Positions 12,033 to 24,647 of a stretch of 64,000 nucleotides of DNA are shown here, piece after piece. The first letter of the stretch is position 1; each line of letters opens with the position of its first letter. A program made the position numbers and the translations under genes. This DNA comes from Marthasterias glacialis. Lineage: Eukaryota; Echinodermata; Asteroidea; Forcipulatida; Asteriidae. The notes beneath the pieces were generated by a model that searched no databases, had not been told where the DNA came from, and saw only the letters and a list, made by a program, of their open reading frames with translations. The stretch covers positions 11,342,167-11,406,166 of the forward strand of contig OU452233.1 of the NCBI GenBank assembly GCA_911728455.2. The letters are read 5' to 3'.

Positions 12033-15000
12033 ATGGATTCTGAGTCTGATTGTCGAGATCGCGAGGACAGGATCGCAAGACTTGTTAACGATGCTGCATC
12101 GTGTGGGTTGACAGACTCCGGTATGCTCGAAGTTATTGGAGACTACTTCCAAGATCTTGGTGAACGAGACTTGTCTGATTCCGACGATAGTGATGGCGAT
12201 GAACTTGACTCAAGCAGTGAAGATGAACTACCCATCAATCACGAAGCTATGGTAAGTGTTTTGTTTAAGTAGGGAAAAGTATGTAGTCTGTAAATTAATT
12301 TACACAAAATGAAAACGTTAGGCCCAAGGCCAAAATCCCGAAATCCAATATGCTGATGTCAACTTGCATTACAAAAAAGTAAGTTTATAATGTAGGCCTA
12401 GGTCTAGAAACAAAACCAAAGATAAATTTGATAGAATGCAGTATACAACCGCCACCTTTTCACTCTTTGAATTATAAAATACACAAGTAAATCAGTCTCG
12501 CCCAGATGCATGCACAATCTCAATCTGCGGTGATGTACCCTGGACTGGAGGTATTTTTCAGATTACGACGACATAAACAGAAACAAAAACAGTCTTTAAT
12601 GGTGAGGTAAGACCGTATTGTTGAGTAAGAGTGAAAAAGTGGCGGTCTTTAACATTAATACTGCACTCTTTCGGATAAATTTGTTAGGCCCCATGAACTT
12701 GAGAAGATGTTTAAATTTTTTAAGTTTCATGTTTTTGGTATGGTACATTAATTGATGATGTCAATTTATTTGTTTTTGTACGTAGCCTAGTGATGGTGAC
12801 CTCGAGCAGGAGGATGGTGACAGTGATGACGATCGCCCTGCCCCTGGCCCTGCCCCTGGCCCTGCTGAACGTGCTCTTAGACCTGGGCCTGCTGGAGATG
12901 CAACACATGATGCTGAAAACGTGGCCATGAACATGGCAGCACAGATGTTTAACTTCATTGACATTCCCGAGAAACCATGTCATTGCAAGTGTAAACTTTA
13001 CGAAGGTGGTCGGTGTATTCAACAGTTCAACGAAGAAGAGATAGAGAGCATCAGGTAACACAGATTATCATAATACATGACTACCTAACTTTGAATATAC
13101 AACATCATCTTGTAATGTGTTTTAGAGTGCAGTGTGTGACATTTCCAAATAATTGTTTGCGCTCATTATGTATTTTTTGTTTTTTGTTGTTGTAATTTCA
13201 GGTTGAATGTACGTGACATGACCAGCTTTGAAACAGATCTGTTTCTGTTGGGAATTATCTGCACCAGCATTAACACCTCTGAGGCCACGCAGAGATTCAA
13301 GAAAGTCAACCTCGAACGCAAGCTAACACGAATTACCTGGTTCCACTATGAACACAAGAGGATCTGCCGAGACACCTTTTTGTTCCTGATGGCCATTTCC
13401 AAGGATAAACTAACCAACCTCAAGAAGTGGTACCTCAAAAATGGAATCTACCCTCGCAAGAAAAGATCAGGTAATTTCACAAAATCCTATAGATGAGGAT
13501 TCCTGATTTTTGAAGCAGTTGTCAATCTATACGCAAAAAAAAATAATTGCCTTTTATTGTCTTGTTTCTTATATGTAAAGGTGGCAAAATCTACAGAAAT
13601 GTTAAAAATTACAAAGAACTTTTTCCTTTCCATTTATGATGGCAGTTACCGGCTAGTTTGATAACAATTAAACTAAAAAATAATATTTAAGACCGGTTGT
13701 GTATTTTATTTTCAATAAAAAAAAATTAGAAACAATTCCAGCAACAATTGTGTAATGACCAATGCGAACAGAAATTAATGTGCGGCAAATTTGTTGAAAA
13801 AATTGTATTATTATTTTGTTTAAATGTTGTTTTTGGTTAGAAAAATCTATGAACAGTTTTAGTGCAGTTTCGGTCTATCAACCTGTTAACCAGCCCACCA
13901 CTATTTTCCGTCTTACTTCATCGTTGCTGAAGAATGTATTGTTTTAGATGTTACGCAGAGATCATATCTAACTTTAGTTATTGTTTGTTTCATGTTCCCC
14001 AGGAGGTCGTCGCAAAACAGCACTCAACATGACGGACATCCAAAGGGTATCAAGGTTTATCCTGAATTTTGTCGAGCAGCACAGCATCATTCTTCCTGGA
14101 CGCATCCCTGGCTTCAAGAGGGATGATGTTAAGATCCTGCCAAGCTCCGAGACAAAGGCATCTGTATGGCGATTTTACAAGTCTGCATCTCAGCAGGATG
14201 AGCGGGTGGTTTGTCTGTCCACATTCCGGAAATTGTGGAGTGAACTTCTCCCTTATGTAGTAATCTGTAAACCAAGGTCAGACTTGTGCTGGACTTGCCA
14301 GCAGAATAACAACATCATCATGCGGCAGATCAACGTGGCCGAGGAGGAGAAAACAGATGCCCTCCGTGCACAAGAGCTCCACCTCAAGCACGCAACTGAT
14401 GAAAGGGCTCACTACAGGCAAATGTGTGAGCAGTCCAAAGAGGTCGTACAAACCCTTGGACTCAACTCCCTCCAACCTTCCCGCCCCATGACACAGCACA
14501 CAACATTCCATTACAGCTTCGACTACGCACAACAAGTCCATTATCCATCTGACCCACTCCAACCCGGCCCCATCTTCTTCAAGACACCAAGAAAGTGTCA
14601 AATCTTCGGGATAAATGCAGAAGGCTTCCCTGCCCAAGTAAATTACCTCATCGATGAAGGTGTCAGCTGTGGAAAGGGTGCAAATGCAGTCATTAGCATG
14701 GTACATCACTTTCTTCAAACATACAGTATTGGAGAGGCGCATCTTCAACTTAACGCCGACAACTGTGCCGGACAGAACAAAAATAACTTCATGTTCTGGT
14801 ACCTAGCATGGAGGGTTGCCGCTGGTATGAATGCCTCCGCAAGCATAGCTTTTATGCCAGCTGGCCACACCAAATTCTCCCCTGACTGGTGCTTTGGACT
14901 TCTGAAACGTCTCTTCCGGAAAACAAAAGTGTCATCGCTCAATGAAATAGCTGATGTTGTCTCTAAGTCAACAGAACGTAAAATCAACATCCCACAATTG

Positions 15001-15333
15001 GTTGGCCTTGAAGATGGCACTGTCCTCGTACCAACATACGACTGGGTGTCATTCTTCACCCCAGCATACCGCAAGATAAAAGGGGTCAAGAAGAACCACC
15101 ACTTCCAAATTACCAGTGACAAACCTGATGTCGTCGTTTGCAAGATGTATGTAGAGGCTCCATCCACAGAGGAAGTCCTTCAGCGTGGGGAACTTCCCAA
15201 TGGCATGCCAAATGTCATCCAGCCAGACAGCTTGGATCGGGACCGACAAAAGTATCTGTTCGAACACATCCGACCTTTCTGCACAGAGGAAACCAAAGAC
15301 TTAGTCTGCCCAGCTCCAGCTGATGATAATTAG
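12033..15333 (+). CDS. Four-exon DDD transposase-like protein (DUF7869-like, 695 aa)
   Basis: Exons 12033-12251, 12786-13054, 13202-13470 and 14003-15333 have GT-AG borders and compatible phases (219+269+269+1331 nt = 696 codons with the TAG). The N-terminus is acidic (DLSDSDDSDGDELD) followed by a Pro-Gly-Ala linker. Cys pairs CHCKC and, in exon 4, CWTC suggest zinc binding. The core has D426 (FDYAQ), D505 in NADNCAGQNKNN and H541...D547 in GHTKFSPDW. That signature matches the DUF7869 proteins common in cnidarian and other invertebrate genomes, as I recall them. Spacing D-79-D-42-D is close to D-88-D-41-D in the 5.6-kb gene, which supports common ancestry. No stop or frameshift was seen, so it may be a live or exapted transposase. 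The exact reaction is unproven. Confidence 0.75.
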
Positions 15334-15617
15334 CATCCACCATTAATGGGTACACAATAGACCAATCCATTAAACCTCGCCCCGTGACGTATTGACCAAT
15401 CACAGCCGTGATTGTGCAACCCAAATTTTTTTTAAAAGTCCGATATGCGTGCGCGTTACACGTGCTGCTGGATCATGCAAAGAGACATTGGAGATGCTTG
15501 AATATTATTGCTCATGTGCGTGCTGGGGGGCATAATGGATTGATTTATTGTAGGTAGGGGGTGCTGTTTATGGAGATGGGGGTGGGGAGGTACTGTTGGG
15601 TGTGGGGGCGGTGGTGC
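15334..15617. other. 3' flank of the 695-aa gene
   Basis: Noncoding. TCGCCCCGTGACGTATTG at 15376-15393 resembles the TCGCCCCATACGTTGACGTAT block upstream of the same gene (11782-11802), so the two may be matching subterminal pieces of one element. The similarity is short and not conclusive. Confidence 0.3.
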
Positions 15618-15871
15618 CGGGCCAAATTTCATGACGCTGCTTACCACTTCATTCTGTGCTTATGAACCCCATTCTTTGCTGATGAGGTAGCATTGAATTT
15701 CTGCGCTAGCTGTGTAAAAGTGAGGAATTCTTTTAACGTAAACTACGCAAGCGCACTTGAGCAAACATTCCTTGATAACCCTTGAAATACGCTAACGTAA
15801 ACACAGATTTGTTTTGCTTCCGTAAGCGCCAAATTTTCCCTTACGGTAAGCAGAGCCATGAAATTGGGCCC
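15618..15871. mobile_element. Hairpin MITE, GGGCCCAATTTCAT family
   Basis: The left end GGGCCAAATTTCATGACG and the right end, inverted as GGGCCCAATTTCATGGCT, form terminal inverted repeats of about 27 bp that continue into GCTGCTTACC/GGTAAGCAG. The length is about 254 bp and it has no coding capacity. Copies of the same terminal sequence occur at 22319-22485 and 57181-57301. Confidence 0.65.
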
Positions 15872-15879
15872 TGGTAGGG

Positions 15880-16320
15880 GTTGGATGGCGTCTGGTGCTG
15901 TATCATGTGGGTGTTAAGAGGGCGGGGTATTACTTGGGGTGGGGGTGGGGGTGGGGCTGCTGGCAGGGGGTTGAGGTGCTAGTTGGGGGAGGATAATTTT
16001 GGGGTATTGGGGTTGTGTCGTATCATGATTTTTTTGCATTCACAATCACCATGGGAAATGTCAAGTTCGAAAACGGGGGGGGGGGGGGGGGGGGGGGGGA
16101 TTGATTAGGGGGAGTTGTTGGGGGATTTGATGCTGAAGGGGTGGTGTGGGGTCATTAACCCCACCCCATTCCACCCAATCTTGGCCACCACTCGAATGAT
16201 GAGTAAATGTAACGCGTGTGTAAATGCAGGGGGGGGAATCGGGGGGGGGGCGGGGCCTGTGGGGGGGTGTTCAGACTTGGGTGGGGTCATTATTCAGGAC
16301 TGGGGGGTGGGGGGTTATTT
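15880..16320. repeat. G-rich low-complexity tract with a G homopolymer of about 24
   Basis: Runs of three or more G are dense on the + strand from 15,900 to 16,320, including an uninterrupted G run at about 16,076-16,099. The tract is prone to G-quadruplex formation. It also makes repeat length unreliable in any assembly. Confidence 0.7.
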
Positions 16321-17327
16321 TCTTTGTATATCCAACTTATATAACTAGTGTGTGAAGTTCAAGAAATAAAAAAAACCATCACTTCATGTACACATTAGAA
16401 CAGTATTTGTGTCAATTTTTTCTAAGACGGATGTTTTTTTGGGTATTATCAGTATGAATTAAAAATTTCATAACTCAAAAAATGTGGAATGCATGACTTC
16501 AATGTATGGTTTTAAAAGTTGGTATGGATACTTTGAACAGTTTTACATAGGTAAAAGAGTCTGCATTCTGTACAAGTAGGTGGTTGCTAAGGTGATGTTT
16601 GTGGTTCAATATGTGAGATAATGATTTACTTTAACTCTGACTTTAACGCTCATTTTCCTATAAGCGTCCTTTAAGAGTCCCGAATCTTAAGAACTCGTAA
16701 CTTCAAAAGTATACCACCTATAAGAGTCCACTATAGCTTATTTTAAAGCTTAAAATGCGAGGAATCCAATCGTGTAAAAATCTCACATTTAAAAATTTCC
16801 GACTTCAGCCTGGTTTTGGGGTGGTGGGTCACAATTCGTCTCTCCACTTTTTACAGATGATTTAGTGAAAAGAAAATCCTAATTTTGGCAAATCGGTGCT
16901 TTTATACATTTTGGATGTTTTCTCTATTTTCAAGTCATACTGTAGTTTCACACAGCCAAGCATCAGGGCAGTTCCATGGAAATGTAAACCTCAATGTCAA
17001 AATTTCAAAATGGGATAAATGTGACAAATGATACACCATCTTAAAGCTTATCATATGAATTTTATGGAAATATAATTTGCAGCTCAAAATATTCATAAGT
17101 TCAGCTGTTATTTTCAACTGAAAAATAACTTTAAAAATAGTGAAATTGGGTAAAAAAATTGTTTTGGAAAACTGATCTGATTTCTCCCACTGATTAAATA
17201 GTGTTTGTTTTGGTTTTGCAATGGTTTGAAGAGTGCAATAGTAACTACACAATAGTGGAAAAGAAATTTATTTTTTCTGTAAAATTTTTGTGTTATTCAA
17301 CATTTTATGAAACTAAATTTTTTGATG
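16321..17327. other. Gap, no gene seen
   Basis: AT-rich noncoding sequence with only short open frames that have no recognisable protein character. Confidence 0.4.
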
Positions 17328-17531
17328 TACGTCCGACACCAAAATGGGAGATTTTTCTATCTCCCTACTTTAACCTTGGGAAGAAACTTGTCAAATTTAC
17401 TATACAAAGCACAAATGATACCCTCTATCCATGTAAAAAATTATTTCTGTAAATAATATTTTTAATTATGGGAAATCCTGGTGTCGGACGTGCAAATTTT
17501 TGGAATGTCCAACACCGGTACGTCCGACACC
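17328..17531. repeat. Left cluster of TACGTCCGACACC motifs
   Basis: The 13-mer TACGTCCGACACC is present at 17328-17340 and 17519-17531. An inverse copy (GGTGTCGGACGTG) is at 17480-17492 and a partial one at 17506-17516. They lie 0.5-0.7 kb upstream of the deleted transposase gene at 18.0-19.0 kb and are matched by a cluster on its other side. Confidence 0.7.
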
Positions 17532-18046
17532 ATCCAAATCACACAATGTATTGCCCTAATTGTACTCTAACAAAACACATGAAACAGCCAACCCTCTAAT
17601 TTACATGGGCCAACCTTACTTGGAAATAAACCAATACAGTTTTCTCTTTTGTTTCAGTTATTTGCATAAAATTAAATAATTATTAGTTACATGTACTTTC
17701 ATTACTTTATGTCCTAATATGGTCACAATTTGGGAAGCAAGTTATCCACATGTGATTTGTGCATGCATGCTGCATTAACTAGAGTCATTGTGTGCTGCGC
17801 TATTATGCAGAGTTGGTGTTGAACCTTACATTCTGAGGATTATCAAGTACACTAATTTGCAAAGGTAGGTGCTTTTTTATATTTATTGACAATATTCCAC
17901 TTTTCTGGCTCAGACTTTTTCTAATGAGTTGTAAACCTGTAAAGACAAAACCTTCAGTTTTAAAACTGCATACTGTACATGTAGTATAATGCATTGACAA
18001 ATTTTGTGAGAAACCAATCTTTCCATTTGTTTCTGTCTAGCAGAAA

Positions 18047-19015
18047 AATGCCACTATCAAACAAAGAGAAGCTAGCAAGAAGACGTGCACGACTCCGAGA
18101 AAACCTTGAAGCATACCACAACAGCCTTGAAAAAGACAAGACACGGAAAGCAGCAGAAAGAGCTTCTGCTAAAAGCTGCATTTTTGAGTAAATCAGAATG
18201 GGTCCTGCACAGAGCTTCAGAGAATGCACGAATTAAAGCATTTCGTAACTCAAAACGAGCAGGTCGCACAAGTGCCACCGATGATGAGTTCAATGCAACT
18301 CAACCATCTGAACAACAGTTACCATATCAGTCTGCTCAGTCACTGGGAAAAGCAGTCAAAAGAGTAAGGGCCTCCTTACCTTCTTCGCCCAGGAAGCGCA
18401 AGTTTGTTACATTGGCACTTGCCAAAGAAGTTGGAGTTAATGTTGCAAGGAACAAACCACATGTGACTAACAAAAATGGGCTTGATGAGGACACCCCAAA
18501 AAAAGTGACCGAATTCTACTTGAAAAATGACATATCTTGGCAGGCCCCTGGGAGGAAGGACCGTGTCATCATACGGAGCACAGATGATCATGGCAAGAAA
18601 ATTAAAACTACATTGCAGGCTAGATACATGCTGATGGCCCTGTCTGAAGCACATAAACTATTCTGCAAAGAAAATGAAAAATCTGTTGGCCTGAGCAAAT
18701 TTTGCAACCTGAGACCCAAACAGGTGAAGCTGTTTGACAGTATTCCTCACAATGTGTGTGTTGCATATTGGTGACTGGGTTGCCGTCAGATATGATGTGG
18801 ACATATTTCATGGGGAAATCACAGATTTTGGTGCTACACTTAGTGCTGACATTAAAGTAAATGTAATGCACAAATCCGGAAGTCACTGGAAATGACCACA
18901 ATGTGAAGATCATATCTTCTATGACAGAAAAGATGTTGTTAAAAAAATTGAGCCTCCAATTGTTGCTGGAAATAGGGGACAATTCACGTTTGACACTGCA
19001 GTAAATACAATGTGA
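18047..19015 (+). pseudogene. Internally deleted transposase-family gene
   Basis: After an acceptor (TTTCTGTCTAG near 18041) a Met at 18047 opens a basic N-terminus, ARRRARLRENLEAY. The frame shifts near 18,170 and continues in another phase, open to 18,774. This part includes GKAVKRVRASLPSSPRKRK and CNLRPKQVKLFDSIPHN, the regions that precede the catalytic core in this family. Near 18,765 it jumps directly into GDWVAVRYD, a C-terminal module like that of the 5.6-kb gene. A TGA then interrupts the module at about 18893-18895. The Cys/DDD core is missing, so this is a non-autonomous deletion derivative with at least one further frameshift and one stop. Confidence 0.65.
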
Positions 19016-19226
19016 TAGGGAAAAATTACATCATTTTCAGGCCTAAAAGGTTTACCAGACTTGAAGTTCACATTTCAGTTTTAATTACATGGAGCTTGTC
19101 TTTTATCATTTCCAATATGTTTAATATGGCTTAGTCTGTTTAATACTTGAGCTAGCCACCCTCCCACCCCAAAAAGTTTTGGAATTTTAACTGATTGTGA
19201 TACTTTTAAATGTTATTTCAGACAAG

Positions 19227-19617
19227 TACGTCCGACACCGTCAAATGTACGTCCAACACCGATATAATAAAGGTTGTTTCTACAAGTTGAGCTTAAAAAG
19301 AAATGAGTCTTATCATGAATTGTATTTACAAGGGTCTGATGAATCCACAAATAGGAAAACAAATTCATCAAGTTCAAACACATCACAGAGTTTGTGATAT
19401 AAGTATTGGTTTACAAAAATAATCATTTCTCTGAGTACGTCCGACACCATGGTGTTTTAGGCAAGTTGCTTCAACAGGAAAAGATTTGGATGAATATTTT
19501 CTTCATTAAATAACTTAAGTAACTACCTAACACTTCATATCAGAATAAAAATTCCCTTTAGTTGTATCACTGTAAACATACACTTCATTAAAGTGTCTGA
19601 AATGTACGTCCGACACC
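19227..19617. repeat. Right cluster of TACGTCCGACACC motifs
   Basis: Perfect 13-mers are at 19227-19239, 19436-19448 and 19605-19617, and a one-mismatch copy (TACGTCCAACACC) at 19248-19260. All are in the same orientation as most of the left cluster. With the left cluster they bracket the deleted gene, as expected for subterminal transposase-binding sites. Confidence 0.7.
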
Positions 19618-21504
19618 GTGGAACAGCCCATCAGCAGATTTACATATTACAATTTGCCATTGTTATAATAGGCCTACATGAAGCTGGTGATATATCAATC
19701 ACCTGATGAAGGCAACAGCAAAGTAAATTGGACCATAGACTGTCTTCAATGTGAGTTTAAGACAGAGTGAGAAGAGAAGGAGAGGCTGAAGAATCAGTTA
19801 TTGTTTCTTGAAGACTACATGAATCTAAAAGTTGTTTAGAACTAATACTTATCCTATAGATTGTATTCAGCAATGTTCAGTGTAGACTGCAAAATACAAC
19901 AATATTACCTCATCAAAAATTGTTGTGAAAAAATTATATCTATTGGTTTATAACTGCAACACAGTACATGTACCTTAACCAAGGCAGACTTTCTTTTAGC
20001 ACCACAAACTGTCACAAGAGGTTGGATGAATAACAACACAGATAGCATGAACCACATCTTGAAAAACAGTAACTACATGTAGATGACAGTGCCAATATCA
20101 ACACTGATAAGAAAGCTGGAGGAAAAAGTTCAGGACCAAGAAACGAAATTAAATAAGCTATGTCTGACATCGCAGAATTTGAACTGGCTAACTGCTACCA
20201 GTAAACAAGGTACCCCGAGGTATGATTCTCAGTGAAAGAAGCACGTGTATGAATAATTTCTACAGGAAAGTCTGCAAAAAAAAATCTATCAGTGTCAAAT
20301 CTGACTCTGCAACAAAACAAGAATGCACATTTTAGGCCATGATGGTACATAAGGTAAAAAGTAGGGATGCTAAATAGTGAAAAAAGCTTGCATACAGAAC
20401 AAGACATTGGTATGGACAATGATTTGCTCACTAATTAAACGTACAGTGTTCTTTGTGCATATGTGCATACTTGGCATCGCTTGTAGATCTAACAAAGAAG
20501 TCTGGCATCAATCCTGTAGGCCTGAATGTATGTGAATGTCCAAGTAAGCATCACAATTAAATTGTACTCGGGCTTTTGTAAGTTGCAGAGGAAATAAAAG
20601 TCAATAAAAAGTAGAAAAACTAGAATGGCACAACGCAATTTACAGCTGCAGAGCAACTTTAACTACAATGTATAGTGTTAACAATGAGCCAACATGTCAC
20701 TCTAATGCCAACTGGTTCACAGTCAATAAGATCACAACAAAAACTCATAGTGTAAGTTCCTGTGTCTCTTGGAGACTACATGTAAGTACATGGGATTAAG
20801 TCAGTCAGTAAACTTTTTTTTGCTAGGAACAATGGTCTAATTAACAGGATCGTAATTGGTTCCCTGGACTGGCACTTGATTCTCTTTACATTACCCTGGT
20901 TGTATCTTATCTTACTTAAGAGATTCTTGCATGGAGAGCTGAGGTGTTCAATGCATGTATATCCCATTTTTCTAAAACATAAAGACTTTAAAAGCCAAGG
21001 ATATCTACTGTCTCCAGTCCCTCATGGTCAGCTTTTGTCCCTTATGTATTGCACTAATTTACCTCCAGTCAAAATTGGTTCTCTGTAAATTCTAAAATAT
21101 GTTCTCATTTCATCCTCCAAGCTTCCAACTTTCACAGTCCTCTCACTCAGACATCTCTAGCTAATAACACTATTCAGCCCTTTTCACACTACCAAGCCAA
21201 TTCCAAGGAACTTTGCAGCAACTGCCTGGGGAATTTTAACCACACTGCCATCCAATGTTTGTATCACACTTGATGTAATTTTCCTGGGAAAATGCACACT
21301 TATTATGCTATTCCAAGGGATATCTCGCTACCCTACATGTACTAACTCCCAAGCAGGGGTACCTATTTCCCAAATTAGCAATTCAAATGAAAAGGTCAAC
21401 CAAATTTTCCCAAGAAGTTCCCAGGAAATGTGTCTAGTGTGAAAGGAAAATAAATGTAGGCCTACTATTAAACACAATGGACCCATGTTTTGCTGAATGA
21501 CCAG
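19618..21504. other. Gap, no gene seen
   Basis: Noncoding, AT-rich, with many ACATGTA words. No convincing exon or repeat structure was found. Confidence 0.4.
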
Positions 21505-21616
21505 GGGTGGAATTCACAAAACTAGTCCTAACTTAGGACTAGTCCTATAAGTTAGGACTAGTTACTTGTCCTAAGTCAAGATAAGGCTAGTCCTAGTGCT
21601 TTGTGAAATCCACACC
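21505..21616. mobile_element. Hairpin MITE (GGTGGAATTCACAAA ends)
   Basis: GGTGGAATTCACAAA at the left is matched by TTTGTGAAATCCACACC at the right. The interior is made of repeated GTCCTAACTTAGGACTAGTCC palindromes. The length is about 112 bp. Confidence 0.6.
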
Positions 21617-22318
21617 AGCTCAAAGCTCCCAAAAGCATTTCAGACATGTCTTTAAGTATGTTATATTGGAATCTTAGTCTTAAATTTGTGTGTTTCGCAG
21701 AGGTACACTCCAATCCATTCTACTTTCTGACCTGCAAAACCTCATGTAGTAGTCCTAAGTTCTCGTCTATTGTTTGTGTTTATCAAAATTTCTGTCTTTC
21801 ACTTAGCCAATCCTGTAGATTAAGTTCTGAACCCCAAAACACGATGAAATGCCTTAAACAAGCTCCTTTACTAGCTCATTAAACAGCTTCTATTGAGATT
21901 CGGCAGATGGCCTGTGAATATTGCCCCCAAAACACCTTTGTTTAATATGTGTGCACACAGCCTTGCAACAATCGAAATAATATAACTCCTAGTGTGCACA
22001 CGCGTACACATCATACAAATCTTCTAAAACATGTATTTCAGTGAATAATGTCATTATCTCTCAAATCAAAAATTGTCACCTCTCCCAATATGCGTTATTG
22101 TCTTTCATCTTGATTATTGACGGCTCATTCTGTACTAGTTGACCGGTGAAACTGAATGTGATTCTCTGCTTGTTGTTGACCGGATATCATCGCACCATGA
22201 ACTGTAACCTGGGCATCTTTATGAAACACCTCACCAGCAAACAAGAAAATGATTCTGTAAAGAGTCAAGCCAGAAAACCATACAAATGAGGACATGTTTG
22301 TAGACCCATGACAGGTCA

Positions 22319-22485
22319 GGCCCCAGTTTCACTCAAATTTGCTTAGCACAGAAATATCTTGCTTAGCGGAAATGGATTACCAGTCAGAATGCTATGTAAA
22401 TTTGTAGTTTACATTGTTAACTGGTACACCACTAAATACATCATCGGAGTGATATTTTCTGTTTAGCAGCTTTATGAAATTGGCC
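22319..22485. mobile_element. MITE related to the GGGCCCAATTTCAT family
   Basis: GGCCCCAGTTTCACTCAAATTTGCTTAGCA at the left pairs with TTTAGCAGCTTTATGAAATTGGCC at the right. It shows the same terminal theme as the copies at 15618 and 57181 but is more diverged. Confidence 0.5.
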
Positions 22486-22520
22486 AAAGTTCTTGTCTCA
22501 TTCAAAAAGGAGACTTTAGA

Positions 22521-22634
22521 ACACTAGGTGGCAGCAGACTTACCAGGTAAATTTCCATTGTTTGCGCTGTTTTGAGCGCGCGCACATTTTCAAGAACAAT
22601 GGATTTACCTGGTAAGTCTGCTGCCACCTAGTGT
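22521..22634. mobile_element. Near-perfect hairpin carrying inverted CTAGGTGGCAGC motifs
   Basis: ACACTAGGTGGCAGCAGACT (22521-22540) and the following ACCAGGTAAAT pair with the inverse copy ending at 22634. The arms are about 43 bp, with a GCGC-rich loop between them. Each arm carries CACTAGGTGGCAGCAG, which resembles the core of a CTCF-type site. No coding capacity. Confidence 0.65.
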
Positions 22635-23254
22635 CCCCAAACGCCTCCCATTAGAAACCAAACATATGTACACTGTACTGTGTAAATTTGTAGACTGGAT
22701 GGGAAAAGTCTGCCGTTAGTACAAAAGATATACACCTTTGTACATGTACACATATATTAATATTATATGTGGTACTGATGAAAACAGGAGACTAGAGAAA
22801 GACAATGTAAAATAAAGGTCTAATACAACAAAGACATTATCAACCACTGAATGTGGTGCTTGCTCCAATCATGAACACAAACCTCCATTCATAAATACCC
22901 CAGTCAGTTTGGGAAAATTTGGCCAGTCCTATTGGTTGAAAGGTGGTCACATGACTGTGTAAGACCGGTTTTAAACGGATGACATAGACATAGCTGGAGC
23001 TGTGATGGCGCATTCTGCGCTCATTATAGCCTATGCATGTTGGTGCACTGAGCTTACGCAGGTGCTAATTTACAATAGCGCACTCAATACATAGCAGTAC
23101 TCAATGTAAAGTCTAATAATGCGCGCCCGTACGCGCAACCATTGAGCGTCGACTCTTCGCGACAAGAATTGAATAATAAATTTTAAAAAACAGAAAAGTT
23201 TCAACGGATTTGTCTACATTATTACGCTTTTTACCTAAAAGGGCATTTATGAAT

Positions 23255-23396
23255 GGGAATAAAAGAGTAGTGACCTTGCAGGGTCATGCCCATGTAATAA
23301 AGGAACTCGCCTTCGGCTCGGTCCTTTATCACACGGCCACGCCCCTGCCGGTTTTAAATGGCCGTTTAAGACCTCGGTCACCCCTCTTCTATTCCC
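23255..23396. mobile_element. Foldback MITE with GGGAATAA ends
   Basis: GGGAATAAAAGAG at the left pairs with CTCTTCTATTCCC at the right. The interior is palindromic, with GAACTCGCCTTCGGCTCGGTCC at the centre. A relative with the same ends lies at 58973-59136. A long open frame over this area (23210-23974) has no protein-like character. Confidence 0.55.
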
Positions 23397-24647
23397 TTAT
23401 TAAAAACACCAACAATGTGTGTGTGCATGGTTCTTTATGTAAATTAAAACCCACATGTGCTCTTCTGAAGTTGGTGTGTTTATTTAAATTCATGTTTGAT
23501 CTTGGCAGACTTTTCTTAGAACCAGCGTCTCAGTGGAGATCAAGATCAGGCCCTGTCTCTGTGGAACAGCATGCGCTACCCTTCTCTTCAGAACTAGATG
23601 TCCTTCTGTTAAACACATACACATTACATGTTAACCAAAGAACTCCTAGGGTGCATCTGATTAGCTTGCCCAGGTGGACCCAGTTGTGCTCATCCGGGAG
23701 AGCCCCTAGTCCAGCGCTTGGACCGTTTTCGTTTTTACTAGCATTTCCAACTACGCCCTCAACGTCAATACACAGCCCAGGTTATCAGCCTCGAAAACGT
23801 CTCAGCTCTCTGAATTGGGCAAAGCGCCCTCAACGTGGAGGGTTGTCTGTGGAATCAGGAGAACGGAAGAACAAAAAGCGGCCAGAATCTGGGCCAGAAT
23901 CTGGACTAGAGAGCAATAGTCTGACATTTCTGGGTGTATGTAGACCATATTCAAAAATTTTGCAAACTATTTAAGGAAAGCACATCCCATTATTGTTTTT
24001 TTGTTGCCAACAAACTCAACACTGTTTTTGAATATTCGTGTAACGTTTTTACAAACTGTGATTATCCCAGGCTTTTTCAAAAGTAAACAAAGCGCGTCAT
24101 CAGCGCTTAATTTTTTATCCAATGACATCGTTCCACCGTTGGTGACAAGAAATGAATATTAAAATATAAATCATGTTGTGTCATGATCTATTTTTAAACG
24201 CGGGTGATGCCAGACCTAAGATTTTTAACAAGAGTTGTCAGGGAATCTTTGGTCAGGGAACCAGACTACAAGAGCTAATCGAACGCCAACTTCCCCTAGC
24301 ATTCATACCAATGCATCTTGAGACAGCTGACCGGAACTACTTTCATTGATGATTCACGAAAAGATCGTAACATAATTATTCTCATGGTGAAACTGCAAAG
24401 TTAAATCATTTTACAAACCCAGCTTATTACAAAAGTATACGTTTAAGGATAATAAAAATAATAATTGCTCACAACGTTCTACTTTGGGGTAAAAATGTGT
24501 GTCAAACTTCTCAAAAATGTCCCGCTGAACAACAAAAAATGGCAGCCATTGAAAAAGTTGTCGTGACACCAGGGTAAGCCCCAAGTAACCTGCTTCATGA
24601 GCAAGTTACTTGGGTCTGACCTGGATCAGACACGACATTGACGTCAA
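23397..24647. other. Gap, no supported gene
   Basis: A frame stays open to 23,974 but gives no recognisable domain and begins inside a MITE. The rest is noncoding. A diverged precursor of the downstream 44-bp unit is visible near 24,270-24,295 (AGCTAATCGAACGC). Confidence 0.4.

Noticed and set aside
23210-23974. 254-codon open frame
   Set aside because: Starts inside a hairpin MITE, shows no domain and has low-quality composition for a protein.
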